Source of the DNA: Terebella lapidaria
Lineage: Eukaryota; Annelida; Polychaeta; Terebellida; Terebellidae
DNA: 64,000 nt
Assembly: GCA_949152475.1 (NCBI GenBank)
Contig: OX424563.1
Coordinates: 4,561,001 to 4,625,000, forward strand
Direction: 5' to 3'
This document shows positions 1 to 10,900 of the stretch, piece after piece. Within the stretch, counting starts at the first letter, position 1. The number at the start of each line of letters is the position of its first letter. The notes beneath the pieces were generated by a model, which had not been told where the DNA came from, ran no database searches, and saw only the letters and a program-made list of their open reading frames with translations. The translations under genes were made by a program, and so were the position numbers.

Positions 1-1470
1 TTGACGGTCGTTTTCGCGAAATCTGTTCAGTAACTTTTTTTCTCATTGATGCACAACACTCATCGTATGTACCCCTGTGACGTGTATAAGTTTCGTTGCC
101 CTTGAATCTCTCCAAGTGGGCCATTTTGGGCCTAAACTCGGCCTAAATGGGACTTTCCCGTGTTAAATTCTCCTATGCTTCATTATTGCTAATATCTCAC
201 TTAATGTTGAGATTAGAGATTATGAATCAAATGTGGGCATATAGGGAATGATATATGAGGAATATTATTGTGATTTCGAATTTGATCTTTGACCTCATTT
301 CCAAGGTCACAGGACAAAATGGCTAAGGCCACACCAATTTATAAAGTTGGTCTATGGATTTTTGTCCGAGAAAAATCGTACGTGGGAGCGACATTTTTTT
401 ACATTTAATACTAAATTTTTTGTCTTTGGAATATTTCACTTGAAAAATGGTGCGAGCGATATATTTTTTTTTTACAAACAATATCTGTCTTTGGAATTTA
501 GATTGCCAAAATTTGTTCGAGGGGTTTTATTTTAAATGATAACTTATGTATTTGCCGCTTATTTTGATAGTGTGTTCGACCGTCATGACCTTAAAAATAT
601 AAACTGGCCAGTTTGGCGGGAAATTAGGATCATTTAAACCAATTATAACCTGCTCTTTTCTCTGTTAACCCTTCTATATAGAGGTTGTATGGGTAAATTT
701 TAGTAAATGAACAATTCATTATGTATTTTTTTGCCTTTTTGCACAGTAAATAGGTTAGAAATTTGGGAACGGTTTTCAATGTGTCATGTTGAATTACATG
801 TCATGTTTATGTCATGTAATTGATGATGCAATTAAATTTTGTCTAAAATAACGCAAAGTATTGCTGAGTATTACTGAGTAAAACTCCAAACTGTCCTGCT
901 GTATTCAAATAACTATAGGAAGATATATAGATGTATACGTTTTAGAAGAATTATCTATCCCAAGATACTATTATTTAAGCTCCGGAAGATTTTTGCAATC
1001 CAATTAGAATAAATACGTTCAAACTAAACTTTAAACTATATTCTGTTAAAATCATGTATATCAACATTTTTTTTACCGAAATTTTGAGAATGAATTTTCA
1101 GGGGCGGCGATTCCATCGACCAACTCTATATATTGGTGTGGCCTAATATCTCGTTTTTTATCAACGTTACAGTCAAGGAATCAATTTTGGACATATTGGA
1201 AATGATGTATGCTAGATATTTTCATGACCTTGAACCGGACCTTTGACTTAATTTTCAAGGTCAGAGCACAAAATGGCTAATATCTCGCATAATATCGAAT
1301 TTACAGCTAAGGAATCAATTGTGGACATACTAGAAATGCTATATGCTGAATATTCTTGTGACTTTGAAAAACCAATATCCTTATTTTCAAGGTCACTGGA
1401 CAAAAGGCTAATACGCATACAAAATATATATAGTCCAGTAACCTTTCTTAACCCTTGGGCTAATTTTTTC
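1..1470 (+). repeat. AAGGTCA-rich foldback element, copy 1 (left end outside window)
   Basis: This is the 3' part of a repeat family seen five times in the window. It shares the AT-rich head, the GGGCC-type stretch near 120-145 and the motif-rich monomers (near 190-325 and 1145-1400) with the copies at 49.6-55.2 kb. It ends in the family terminus, here GTCCAGTAACC followed by CTTAACCCTTGGGCTAA near 1431-1464. The copy is interrupted by a Harbinger-like MITE at 327-1143. Nothing in it looks coding. Confidence 0.8.
327..1143. mobile_element. Harbinger-like MITE with TAA target duplication
   Basis: The element starts GGCCACACCAAT and ends ATTGGTGTGGCC. The inverted similarity runs about 30 bp inward (GTTGGTC on the left, GACCAAC on the right). 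It interrupts a repeat monomer that elsewhere reads ATGGCTAATATCTC. TAA lies on both sides (324-326 and 1144-1146), so removing the element and one TAA restores the monomer. A 3-bp TWA duplication with GG-initiated inverted repeats is typical of PIF/Harbinger elements. There is no transposase, so it is non-autonomous. The superfamily is inference; the boundaries are seen directly. Confidence 0.8.
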
Positions 1471-1474
1471 AGAG

Positions 1475-2497
1475 GGGGCCAAACTTTCGAAATTTCCGAA
1501 TATGGATATTGTGATAGGTAATGTTGTGATACATCATGGTGTGATGTATATTATTTTTGCACAGTAATGCAGATGGTACAATATAGCGAACATAATATTC
1601 TACCACTCATCAATTCACCGAAAAGCAAAGGAGCAGCCTATACATGCTATACGGCATGGCGTCTGGGGCCCGGTGAACGGCCCCAGAAGCCAGAGCTTTC
1701 TTCATGTGTTGTTCTGTGGTTGATTCTGAACTCTTCTCTGGCTCTGAATGGGTACTTTTAATTCTCCACAAGCATGCAATTATCTTATCATGTTGGTATA
1801 TAAGTATGTATCTCTAAACTATACATCATGTCACTTTACATAGTTCATTTCACATAACATAATTGATGAATAATGACACCCAATTTCCGCCACACATGTG
1901 CTTTGAACGTGTACGGGCACAATGATAACAACAACTGGATAATGTTGCACAGCATCTCGATACTGAAAGCATCAAAGTCGAAACTGAAAGTCATGTTATG
2001 TAACGCTGTACTGCGGCTTAACAGATTTTTGAATCAGGAATTTTTTCAGAAAAATATTGAGGGAGCAACCCTCCCCCTCCCTAACCAAATCCCCCCGCCC
2101 TAGAACTTCGGCAAAAAGTTTGCTGACTCTGGATATAATCCCCGCACATCGTCGATGCACCAATCCAGGAACTGTTGTCAATACATTTTAGTTTCAACGC
2201 ATTATGAAGCATGCAACAAAGAGTCTAGTGCCGTTTGTTGCCAGTAAAAGAATCTTGTCGAAACTTCCATTCATGAATATAGACGATTTTGATGTACAAA
2301 GATATTTGTAATTTAACTACCAGTAAATAGACTAGAAACCATTAGACTTAATTGTTGGGAAATGTGTTCCATTATGACATTTCATCATTCAGTCAACTGT
2401 TCGAAAGAAAAATATTCTAATTTGGTGTTACCAAGTCACTGTGCATGCTAAGAGCGTATGACGCGGCCTCGGTCTGTTATTCAGTTTATTGTAGAAA
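1475..2497. other. intergenic, no gene recognised
   Basis: AT-rich sequence between the repeat copy and the LTR element. It holds a pyrimidine-rich patch near 2070-2100 and only short open frames without family resemblance. Confidence 0.5.
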
Positions 2498-2501
2498 CGT
2501 C
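2498..2501. repeat. target-site duplication, left copy (CGTC)
   Basis: CGTC precedes the left LTR and recurs at 15889-15892 right after the right LTR. The preceding base extends the match to ACGTC on the left, which cannot be separated from the terminal A of the right LTR. Confidence 0.75.
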
Positions 2502-3233
2502 TGTGAAGAATATCGTTCACGGCCGATATTAAGCCGGTTTAACTGGGTCGTCGTGTGATACAATAAGCCGGCAGTTTCAATTTAACTGTTTATTGTGGTG
2601 ATAAAGACTGATGATCAATCACGCACAATCAGGGTCGCACTCTCACCTACGTCGGGTGATATCCCAGTCTATATTCTATATTCCTAATATAGTCCTTTAT
2701 ACAACTTGCACGTATATCCGATAGATTATATATATTAATATCGACAGTCTCACAGGAACTTTTGTATATACGTCCTGCCACTGGGATTTACACTACACTT
2801 CTGCGCAGTATACTGGGGCCGAGGGACCATGTGGCTGTGTAATTTCCCGCCAAGTGTAAGCGGTGTTGTGATAGGTTGAATGTGTGGTGCAATGCGCTGA
2901 TGTCACCGGGAAAGTGGGTTTCCCCGGCTCGTGTCAATACTTGGAATGCCTGTATGTGTGCACGTGATGTATGGAGTATGTGTGTCAAGTTCTATGTTTA
3001 GAAGTCAGTGCATGTGAAGGTCAAGGTCGAGTAAACGGGGCCGAGTGTACTGAGCTAGCGGGGCCGCAGGTGCGTGGTTTGACCTGTGTATGTAACCATG
3101 ACTACATGGAGTTTATGCTTGTGATCGTATAGTGTGTACTTGTCCTGTATGTAAGTCATGTAGAATGAATGTTTGTTGTGGAAATGTATAGTGCGCGGGA
3201 GGGACGGGAGTAACAGTCGCTAAAATTACTACA
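2502..3233 (-). repeat. 3' LTR of the Gypsy-type element
   Basis: 732-bp terminal repeat matching 15157-15888. In element orientation it begins TGTAGTAATTTT and ends ATATTCTTCACA. A possible TATA stretch lies at 2728-2735 and an AATAAA signal (TTTATT on the plus strand) at 2589-2594, giving a plausible U3-R order. It contains about five GGGYCG hexamers. Confidence 0.95.
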
Positions 3234-3736
3234 TAACACCCCTTCATTAATCCTACGCCCTCGGGATTACCCTCCCCGGACCCTACCGTCGCCAAAAACT
3301 AAACAATAAAAAGCTAAAAAGTCCTAAAGGTCAAACCCAAAAGCACTCACACACACACGCCGCGCGAAATGCGAAAACACTGCATACAATAAAAATTCCT
3401 AACTGTCAAAATAAACGTCAGCAGTCAGTCCGTCAGCAGTCTCTACGATGATACATATACAAATACATGCACAACAATGAATGGAATGTATGATATGGAA
3501 TGATAAACAAAACTCCTCGACGTTTCAAAGCGAAACGGAACTATAACTTTAAGAGTCTAACGAACTGAAATAAAATGTAGATTAAATTTAACTAAAATTA
3601 CATGTATAAAAACAAAAAGCCATGACTAGGATATTAAATGTATATGTACACTATTTACAATATATTTGTGCCGTGACCAGAATTGTTTGGTCACTCGGGG
3701 CCGCATCAAAGGGGCCGAACAGTTCAGGGACGAGTT
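3234..3736 (-). other. untranslated region before the 3' LTR
   Basis: Non-coding sequence between the third ORF and the 3' LTR. In element orientation the last bases are AATGAAGGGGTGTTAT, a weak candidate polypurine tract for plus-strand priming. No ORF of note. Confidence 0.5.
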
Positions 3737-6535
3737 TCACTTGTCCTCCCGTTCACGCCTGCTGGCGGGAGGAGGCGGGGCCGCTGGCGATGCCTGCCGC
3801 ATCAGCTGTAGCTGTTCATCCGGGGGTAACCTTGGCAGAATGGACACAATTGTGGCCAAAAGCTCCCCCGGAATGGTCGGTGTGGACGGGGTCGTCGGGG
3901 CTGTTGCCTCCGGAGTAGTTGGGGTCGACGCTGCTTGGAGCCGAGCGTTTTCCTGTTGGAGGTTATCAACTCGATCCTCCAACTGAGTCACGCGAACTCG
4001 GAGCCGAAGATTTTCCTCGGACAGGGCGTCCGGGAACGTGGGCTGGTGGCGCTCATGTAGGGCGCCCATCCCAAAGCCGACAGACAGGCCGTTGTACTCT
4101 GCCTGTCTGATGTGATGATCCAGGGCCGACAGATACTCCCGACGAATTAGTCGCAAGTACTGGTGCGCTAAATCGTCAGCGCGGGCGAGTGACAGGGTCG
4201 GAAGGTGCTCCTCCGGTTCTGACGGCAGGAGCAAGGGGTCGGCGTTGTGGGCGGCCTGTTCGAGACGAGCCGTCCAGAAGTCCTCGTGGAATCCGAGGTA
4301 GTTCGGGAGCCGCTGGGCGTCCTCATCCCGTAGAAAATCTGTGAGGTCGGGATTCTGGCCGGGTAGTGCCTGCAGGCCGGGAAGCGAGCGGGTCGCCAAA
4401 CGTCTGCCGTGTTGCCGCAGGAACTGGAAATCAGCCGCGAACTCGCCGGATCCATGAAGCGGCAGACGCTCGTCGAGGTCTCTGTGGAGTGACTCGAGCT
4501 GCTCTGGGTCGTCCACTTGGAGTCGGGGCCGGTCTCTATCGGTGCCGCGTGTCGGAACGGAGCGCAGAGGCTCCACTTCCTCCGTGAGGTACGGTGGGAG
4601 CGGGACGGGTTCCACCATCCGTCGTGAAGGCTCCGGTGAAGAGTCCGGGGTCGAAAACGGTGTCGGGGTCGCACGTACAGGAGATCCGGGTGCAATCTCC
4701 CTAAGTGGAGGTGGCCGATCCTCAACTGGACTCTTCGGCTCGGGAGTCTCCTTGCCGGTTGATGACGATACCGGTGTGGTATTCAGGGGTCGACTTGGGA
4801 GTGGCGGATACTCCTCAGGTGGAGGGACCAATCCCTCACGGACTCGGTAGTCCGTGACGTTAGAGGCCGTGGGTCGTTCCACAACCATCCGCCGGGGTAT
4901 GATATCCGACGGCCGAGCTCTAGACGGGGTCGAAGATGTCACTGTGGTGACCGGTCGAGTTGTCGCTGGCGACACCACTGTCGCGAACGAAGCCGTCGTG
5001 ACGACCGCCGAGGCCGAAACACCGGTGGTCGTTGTCGGGACCTCCTCCGCCGTGCTCACTGATGTCGTCTGGTAGTTTATGGGCCGAACGAAGAAGATCG
5101 TACTGGGTCGTCGAATTCGAACCCGCGTGTTCATGGTCTCGATGTCACTGACCATGCGGGTAAGCCGAATCTCGTCTGCCGGGGTCGAAGCACGATTGTA
5201 CTCCAGTCGACGGAGTACCTGTTGCACTTCCGGGGCCGAGTTGGGCGGATACTGCTCAAAGAGCTCTGGCGCCATGTGCCAGATGCCGAACGTCAGGACG
5301 GTGTTGACATCCCTCCTGAAGATCGGGATGTTGGCCGGAACTCTTGGGGGTCGATAATTCGGGTTCGGCTGCATGTCGACTCTGCAGCGTAGCGCGAACC
5401 TGACGAGCATGGGGCCGGATGCCGATAGTCGTCCTTCCTGGTAGAAGGGGAACGACGTCACGTGCTGCGGGGTCGCTTGAGACAGATGCCGGAACATCTC
5501 CTCCTGGGCCAATGTCCGGAAGCCGTCGCGGGCCGGACACACGAAGTAGCGCAGGAACGGAAAATGATACGCTAGCACGTGCGCATCAAGACTCTGGGCC
5601 GTCCGAAAAGGTCCGCGTCGTGGCACGGAGGACCACTGTCGTTCTCCTGCTCCCTCCTCTTCGCCGATGCAGAAGGGGCACTCGAATCGACCGTCTCCAC
5701 GCTGTAGCGGGGCCAATGTGAGGAGGTTTCCCTCCGACAGGGTCGACTGCTCATCGAAGTTATGGATGTGGCCGTATCCAGCGCTCCGATTTCGCTTACT
5801 GAGTGGAACCTTGTTCCAGTCTATGGGCCGAGTTCCGTAGGGTGTCACGGGAGATGGCACCAATTCCATCAATTCCGCCACTTGCCGACGGAAAGTCGAG
5901 GTCGGGGCCGTAATAGCAGATCCGCCGCTGGAGCGTGACGAACTGCTGGAGGTCGATCGGGCTCCCGCTCCATGCTTCTTCTTGAAAGAAGTATAAGTTC
6001 TCTTGTTTGGAGAACGGGAGGCCGCAGGTCGTGCTACCGCTGAACCGGAAGCGGGTGAAGTCGGGGCCGGAGCGATCGGGGCGATCACTTGATTTGCTGG
6101 GTCGGGTTGGCGGCTCGCGGTGGCGACTCGTTGAGCTTCTTGGGCCGCTTGTCGTGCTTCAATTGCACGCTGGACAATACTTCCGCCCTCCTCGAGTCGG
6201 CGGAAGCGTTCGGGGTCGATATTGAAGATGTCGTCCGGAGTCGGGCTCGGTGTATGGCGCTCTCCTCGTTGCGCCAGCTTGCTCCGGGCCGTTTTGGGTC
6301 GCGCTCCCTTTTCTGATCCGCTTGCCGTGTCACTGAGCGTGACTGGATCGCGCTGTTCAGGCTGCGAGTCGGGGCCGGACGAAACTTCGTTGTCGGGGAC
6401 GATTATGGGATGATCTGATTCATCCCCGGTGTCGATTACTTGGACAGTGATGTTATCGCCGTCCAACTTAACTGTGCGGGGCCGATTGTCACCTGGGTCG
6501 CTATTTTCCCGGTCGTCTCCGGGTTTGTCAGCCAT
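3737..6535 (-). CDS. third ORF of the LTR element, 932 aa, unknown function
   Basis: A long intact ORF in the env position, from ATG at 6535 to TGA at 3737-3739. It does not look like an envelope protein: I see no signal peptide and no membrane span. The first 280 residues are mostly disordered, with acidic and Ser/Pro/Thr-rich parts and a basic patch at about 177-193 (NKRTYTSFKKKHG) that could serve nuclear import. A C2H2-like finger with a long spacer follows: C286, C289, H319, H324. C333 with H350 and H358 may form a second, incomplete site. Residues 838-870 form a strong coiled coil (LRLRVRVTQLEDRVDNLQQE), and a Pro-rich tail ends the protein. Possible roles are an RNA or DNA binder, an accessory particle protein or an anti-silencing factor; none is shown by sequence. 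A spliced or internally initiated transcript is probably needed, because 1448 bp separate it from pol. Confidence 0.85.
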   Translation of the reverse strand: MADKPGDDRENSDPGDNRPRTVKLDGDNITVQVIDTGDESDHPIIVPDNEVSSGPDSQPEQRDPVTLSDTASGSEKGARPKTARSKLAQRGERHTPSPTPDDIFNIDPERFRRLEEGGSIVQRAIEARQAAQEAQRVATASRQPDPANQVIAPIAPAPTSPASGSAVARPAASRSPNKRTYTSFKKKHGAGARSTSSSSSRSSGGSAITAPTSTFRRQVAELMELVPSPVTPYGTRPIDWNKVPLSKRNRSAGYGHIHNFDEQSTLSEGNLLTLAPLQRGDGRFECPFCIGEEEGAGERQWSSVPRRGPFRTAQSLDAHVLAYHFPFLRYFVCPARDGFRTLAQEEMFRHLSQATPQHVTSFPFYQEGRLSASGPMLVRFALRCRVDMQPNPNYRPPRVPANIPIFRRDVNTVLTFGIWHMAPELFEQYPPNSAPEVQQVLRRLEYNRASTPADEIRLTRMVSDIETMNTRVRIRRPSTIFFVRPINYQTTSVSTAEEVPTTTTGVSASAVVTTASFATVVSPATTRPVTTVTSSTPSRARPSDIIPRRMVVERPTASNVTDYRVREGLVPPPEEYPPLPSRPLNTTPVSSSTGKETPEPKSPVEDRPPPLREIAPGSPVRATPTPFSTPDSSPEPSRRMVEPVPLPPYLTEEVEPLRSVPTRGTDRDRPRLQVDDPEQLESLHRDLDERLPLHGSGEFAADFQFLRQHGRRLATRSLPGLQALPGQNPDLTDFLRDEDAQRLPNYLGFHEDFWTARLEQAAHNADPLLLPSEPEEHLPTLSLARADDLAHQYLRLIRREYLSALDHHIRQAEYNGLSVGFGMGALHERHQPTFPDALSEENLRLRVRVTQLEDRVDNLQQENARLQAASTPTTPEATAPTTPSTPTIPGELLATIVSILPRLPPDEQLQLMRQASPAAPPPPASRREREDK

Positions 6536-7983
6536 GCTGACGGGCCGAAATCAAGCCGAAGTACTTCCCAAGTACTGACTAGGCTGGCTGTAACAAAGTC
6601 TGGATTTCTTCAAAACCAGCCTAGTTCAAATGCCGATGATACAAGCCGAATTAACTCCAAAGTCTTGTGACCAGGATTTCAATGATATCACAGTCTATAG
6701 GCCGATAAATATTGTTCGATTAGCACAGTTTCTATAACAATAGTCTGTATCTCAATAGCCGAAACTTCTGACAATAGTCCTTCTCCTCCAAAGTCTCAGG
6801 CACAAGTGACCTGATTGCCGCTAATCTTCAATGCCGTACACAAAGATGCTGACAGCATCTCGATTCTTAGAACTGGGCCGGGGGGCGCTCTCTATATGTA
6901 TAGAAAACGTCTTTACGCTATGTATCATTGTTCCAAGCGTACACACAGCAAGGCGGGGCCGTCGTCAAGGAAACGCGGGGCGATCCTTCTCTGACCTCTT
7001 GGGTCAGTCCATTACGACAGTAGGGGTGTCCTCACACTGTCCAGATTTCCGTATGTCCAGCTGCCGTCCCCTGGATAACTCGTGCCGAATCATTGTCTTT
7101 TTATACTAGTCGACTGTTCAGATTACTGGGCTCTTTTTGCCCGACGACTCACTATTGTAATTATTAGGGGCGACTTCATGTAGGTGCTGTAAACAGCTAA
7201 AATGTTTATTAGCGCTCGTGCGTGCCTTGTGAACTCATCAGTCCATCATTCCTTCTCCCACAAGTTAGCGCACAATAAACTACGGGGTCGAGTTGCTGTT
7301 TCACAGACGACACACAGTTATTAAAGGCTGAGATATGAATATCAATCACTCACAGGGGCGGACATCGTTCCATTCATTTTCAGCCAGTTCACAGGACGAC
7401 GGGGCCGCAAATATTGTAGGGGTCGAAATTGCAATGATCTGGGTCGGTCACACCGCGGCGCTTTGAATATTTTGGGTGATGAATTTGGTGACAGGCCGCA
7501 TCTTGGCATGATAGCTATGTAGTGACTGGTTCACGTACCACTGGGCCGTTCCTCCGAATATTACATGGAGTGAGTAGAGGCTCTGTCGACGCATACTCCA
7601 GAACGAATCACACTATCACCTCTTCGACAACTAAGTGGCCTTACTCACGGTGTGACTGGTTATTATCCTCTTCGGCTGGCACATGGATTGAAGCTTTACA
7701 TGATAATCTTAGTCATTGCGTAACATACGCCTTGATCAATGGTACATGTTATACGGGGTCGAAACACATATCATAATGCAACCAATTTTTCACCAGCATC
7801 ATAATTATAATATCATATCTAGTGTGTATATAACCAGTTTGCCTCACTGACATCTTGTACATATTAAATGCATATATTGTTATTGTAATATAATATATTA
7901 TTATTGGGAAAGACATGATATCATAGTCCATTAGACATGCATAATTCATCATCAATGGTATCAATCAGATAACAAGGCCGGGG
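6536..7983 (-). other. non-coding gap between pol and the third ORF
   Basis: This 1448-bp stretch is inside the LTR element and has no long ORF. It still carries about nine GGGYCG hexamers (for example 7402, 7420, 7441 and 7756), close to the density of the coding parts, plus several GCCGAA variants. It may hold a splice acceptor or promoter for the third ORF, but I could not define one. Confidence 0.6.
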
Positions 7984-10900
7984 TTATCTGTAGCGGGCCG
8001 GTTTGCGTGCATTGCGTCTGGGTCGATTTGGTCGTGCAGGCGGGGGCGTAGCCTCGCTTGTCTCAGGGTCGGAAGATACCACAGGCTTTTGCCTGCGTGT
8101 CTTGCGTGCCGGTCTTGGAGTGTCGGAACTTGATCTGTGTGATCTTTTCCGTTGTCGATGTCGACTTGAGCCGGATGAGGTCGGAGATCGCGATTGACGA
8201 TCCGGGGTCGTTTGCGAATCAGACTCTGCTGTTTGGTCTGAATCAGTATGCCGATCTTGGACTGTTACCTCCCAAGGGTAATAGAACTCCTTGAGAAGTC
8301 CCATGGGGTCGGGTGACTGTTCTGGGTCGGACTTGCTTGACGACGACGTGGGTCGTACAGGGTCGGAGTAGATGTGGGCCGCTTGGTTGTCACCTTCGTA
8401 TGGCTTGAGCACATCCAGATGAACAACACGAGTGTTCCGAGGGTTGGAAACCAGGGCGATTCGGTAATCAACCTCGGTTACACGGTCGATGATCCTCCAG
8501 GGACCAGTCCAGGGCCGAGCGAACTTATTATTCTGCGTGAGTGGCAGATAATAATACCGGACCAGTTCGCCTGGTTGAAACTGGGGTCGTGGTTTCGCGT
8601 GGGCGTCATAACCCAACTTTTGCCGAATTGCCGCTTTCTCGAGATGGTCTTGGGCGAAACCGTGGGCCGTTCTGATGGCTTGCCGCAAATACTCCACATA
8701 CTCCGGACCACACGGAGGTAGAGGCTCAGGGTCGTAGGTCGGAAACATGAGGTCGACTGGCAAGTTACACTCGTGTCCATACACCATCAGATGCGGGGTG
8801 CATCCCGTGGACGAGTGTACTGAGGTTCGATAGGCCATTAACACATATGGCAAGTGCAAGTCCCAATCGTTTGCACGATCGCTGACGAACGCACTCAGCA
8901 TGTTGAGCAATGTCCTGTTGAATCGCTCAACCTGGCCGTCGCTCTGGGGTCGGTATGGGGTCGTACGAATCTTCTTAGCGCCCAGTAGACGCACAACATG
9001 CCGGAACAGGGACGACTCAAACTCAGTACCTTGATCGCTATGGACCGCTTTGGGGACACCGTGGTAGACTATCCACCGATTCACCAGGGTGTCGGCAACA
9101 TTTTTGGCCGTATGTCGCCGTAGCGGAAAAGCGTCAGTGTACTTCGTGAAGTAGTCCGACACGACTAGCACATACCGATAGCCTCTTCCCGTGACCTTGT
9201 GGGTGTCGAGGATGTCCATCGCTATTCTGTCGAACGGCGCTCCTGTCGGTAGCTGTGTCAGGGGCGATCTTTTTGGGGCCGGTTTACCCTTGCGGGTCAC
9301 ACATTGCGGGCAGCGGGCACACCAGCGGGCGACGTCCAGCGCCAAGCCGGGCCAGTAGAATCGGCGCCTGACTCTCTCGATGGTACGCTGTATGCCGAGA
9401 TGTCCGACAATCTTGAGGTCGTGTAGTTGGTGCAGAACTTGTGTCCTGAGTGCTACGGGGAGCACGGTTTGCACCACGGGCCGTCCAGCAGGGTCGGGTT
9501 TTATATGTCGAACTAGCACACCGTCTTGTAGCGCCAGGAGGTTCCAGCGGGAAACAAGTGTCTTTACCTCCTCTCCTTGGCGGGCGACTTCTCGTGAGTC
9601 GGGCTTGGTGCCGGCTAGTATCCATTGCCGCACTTTTCCGACGCTGGGGTCGGCTTGCTGTGCCGCGACAATGTCCTGGGTCGAATAGTCCGAAAGCCAC
9701 TTTTGTCCATCAAGTGTGGCGTCCAAAGCACGGACTCGAACAACTTGGCGTGCCGAAACTAGCTGGGGCAAGACCGGTGATGTTATCGAATCACTGTCCA
9801 GGAGGTCTGCCCTTGTCTGGGTCGGAACAACAGTTATCCGACGAACTGGAAGTTCTCCGGAACTTGTTTCTGGGTCGGTCGGAGGTGTGACGAGTCGTCC
9901 GGGACAGTCTTGGTGTTTGCAACTGTGGCACCGTGACAAGCCGTCGGCGTTACCGTGTAATTTTCCGGGTCGATGCTCTATCCGAAAGTCATACTGCTGT
10001 AGCTTGGCGAGCCACCTAGCGAGCATGCCGTCGGCGTCGCTGTAGTTTTTCAGCCACCTTAGCGAGCTATGGTCGGTTCGGAGGAGGAATTTCCTACCCC
10101 AGAGGTAGTGCCGATAGTGTTGCACCATCTCAACTACTGCCAGTAGTTCCCGATAGGTGGTGCAATAGTTCCGCTGGGTCCGGGACAGGGTCTTGCTGGC
10201 GAACCCGATGGGGATCTCCTTCCCGTCAACCCTTTGTGAGAGGGCTCCTCCCACAGCAAAGCCGCTTGCATCCGTATCGAGGATGAAGTAGTCCTCCGGA
10301 TTCTGGGTCGGATGAGCGAGCTTGGGCGCCTTGATGAGGGCGTCGCGGAGTCGCTGGAAAGCTCGTCGCTGGGCCGGTCCCCAAGTGAAGTGGCATTCAC
10401 CTCGGGTAAGCGCTACGAGAGGTTCAGCGATCTCAGCGTAGTCCTTGATGAATCGCCTGTGGTAGTTGGCGAAACCAAGGAAAGCCCTGACGTCGGTGAT
10501 CTCGCACGGGGTCGGCCATTCTCTGATGGCTTTGACTTTGTTGGGGTCGACTCGGATTCCTTGGCCGCTCACTATGAACCCTAAGTACAAGATTTCCCGT
10601 TGAAATAACTCACACTTCTTGGGCTGAAGTTTCAGGCCTGCCGATCTGATTCGATCCAGGACCGCTTCCAGGTTTGCGAGTGCCTGGTCGAATGTTCTGC
10701 CGTAAGCTATCACGTCGTCGAGATAGCACATACACCGGGTCCACAAGTAACCACGGAGTATGGTCTCCATAAGCCGTTCGAAGGTTGCCGGGGCGTTGCT
10801 AAGGCCGAATGGCATGACCTTAAACTGATAGAGTCCCTTCCTTGTGGCGAAGGCAGTCTTCGGTCTGTCGCTGGGGTCGACTTCAACCTGCCAGTAGCCA

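Noticed and set aside
3737..6535. Third ORF as a retroviral envelope gene
   Set aside because: I see no signal peptide, cleavage site or transmembrane segment; the protein is disordered with a zinc-finger-like part and a coiled coil.
7984..8400. Chromodomain at the C terminus of Pol
   Set aside because: The region after the GPW module is low-complexity and basic, and the aromatic cage residues of a chromodomain were not visible.
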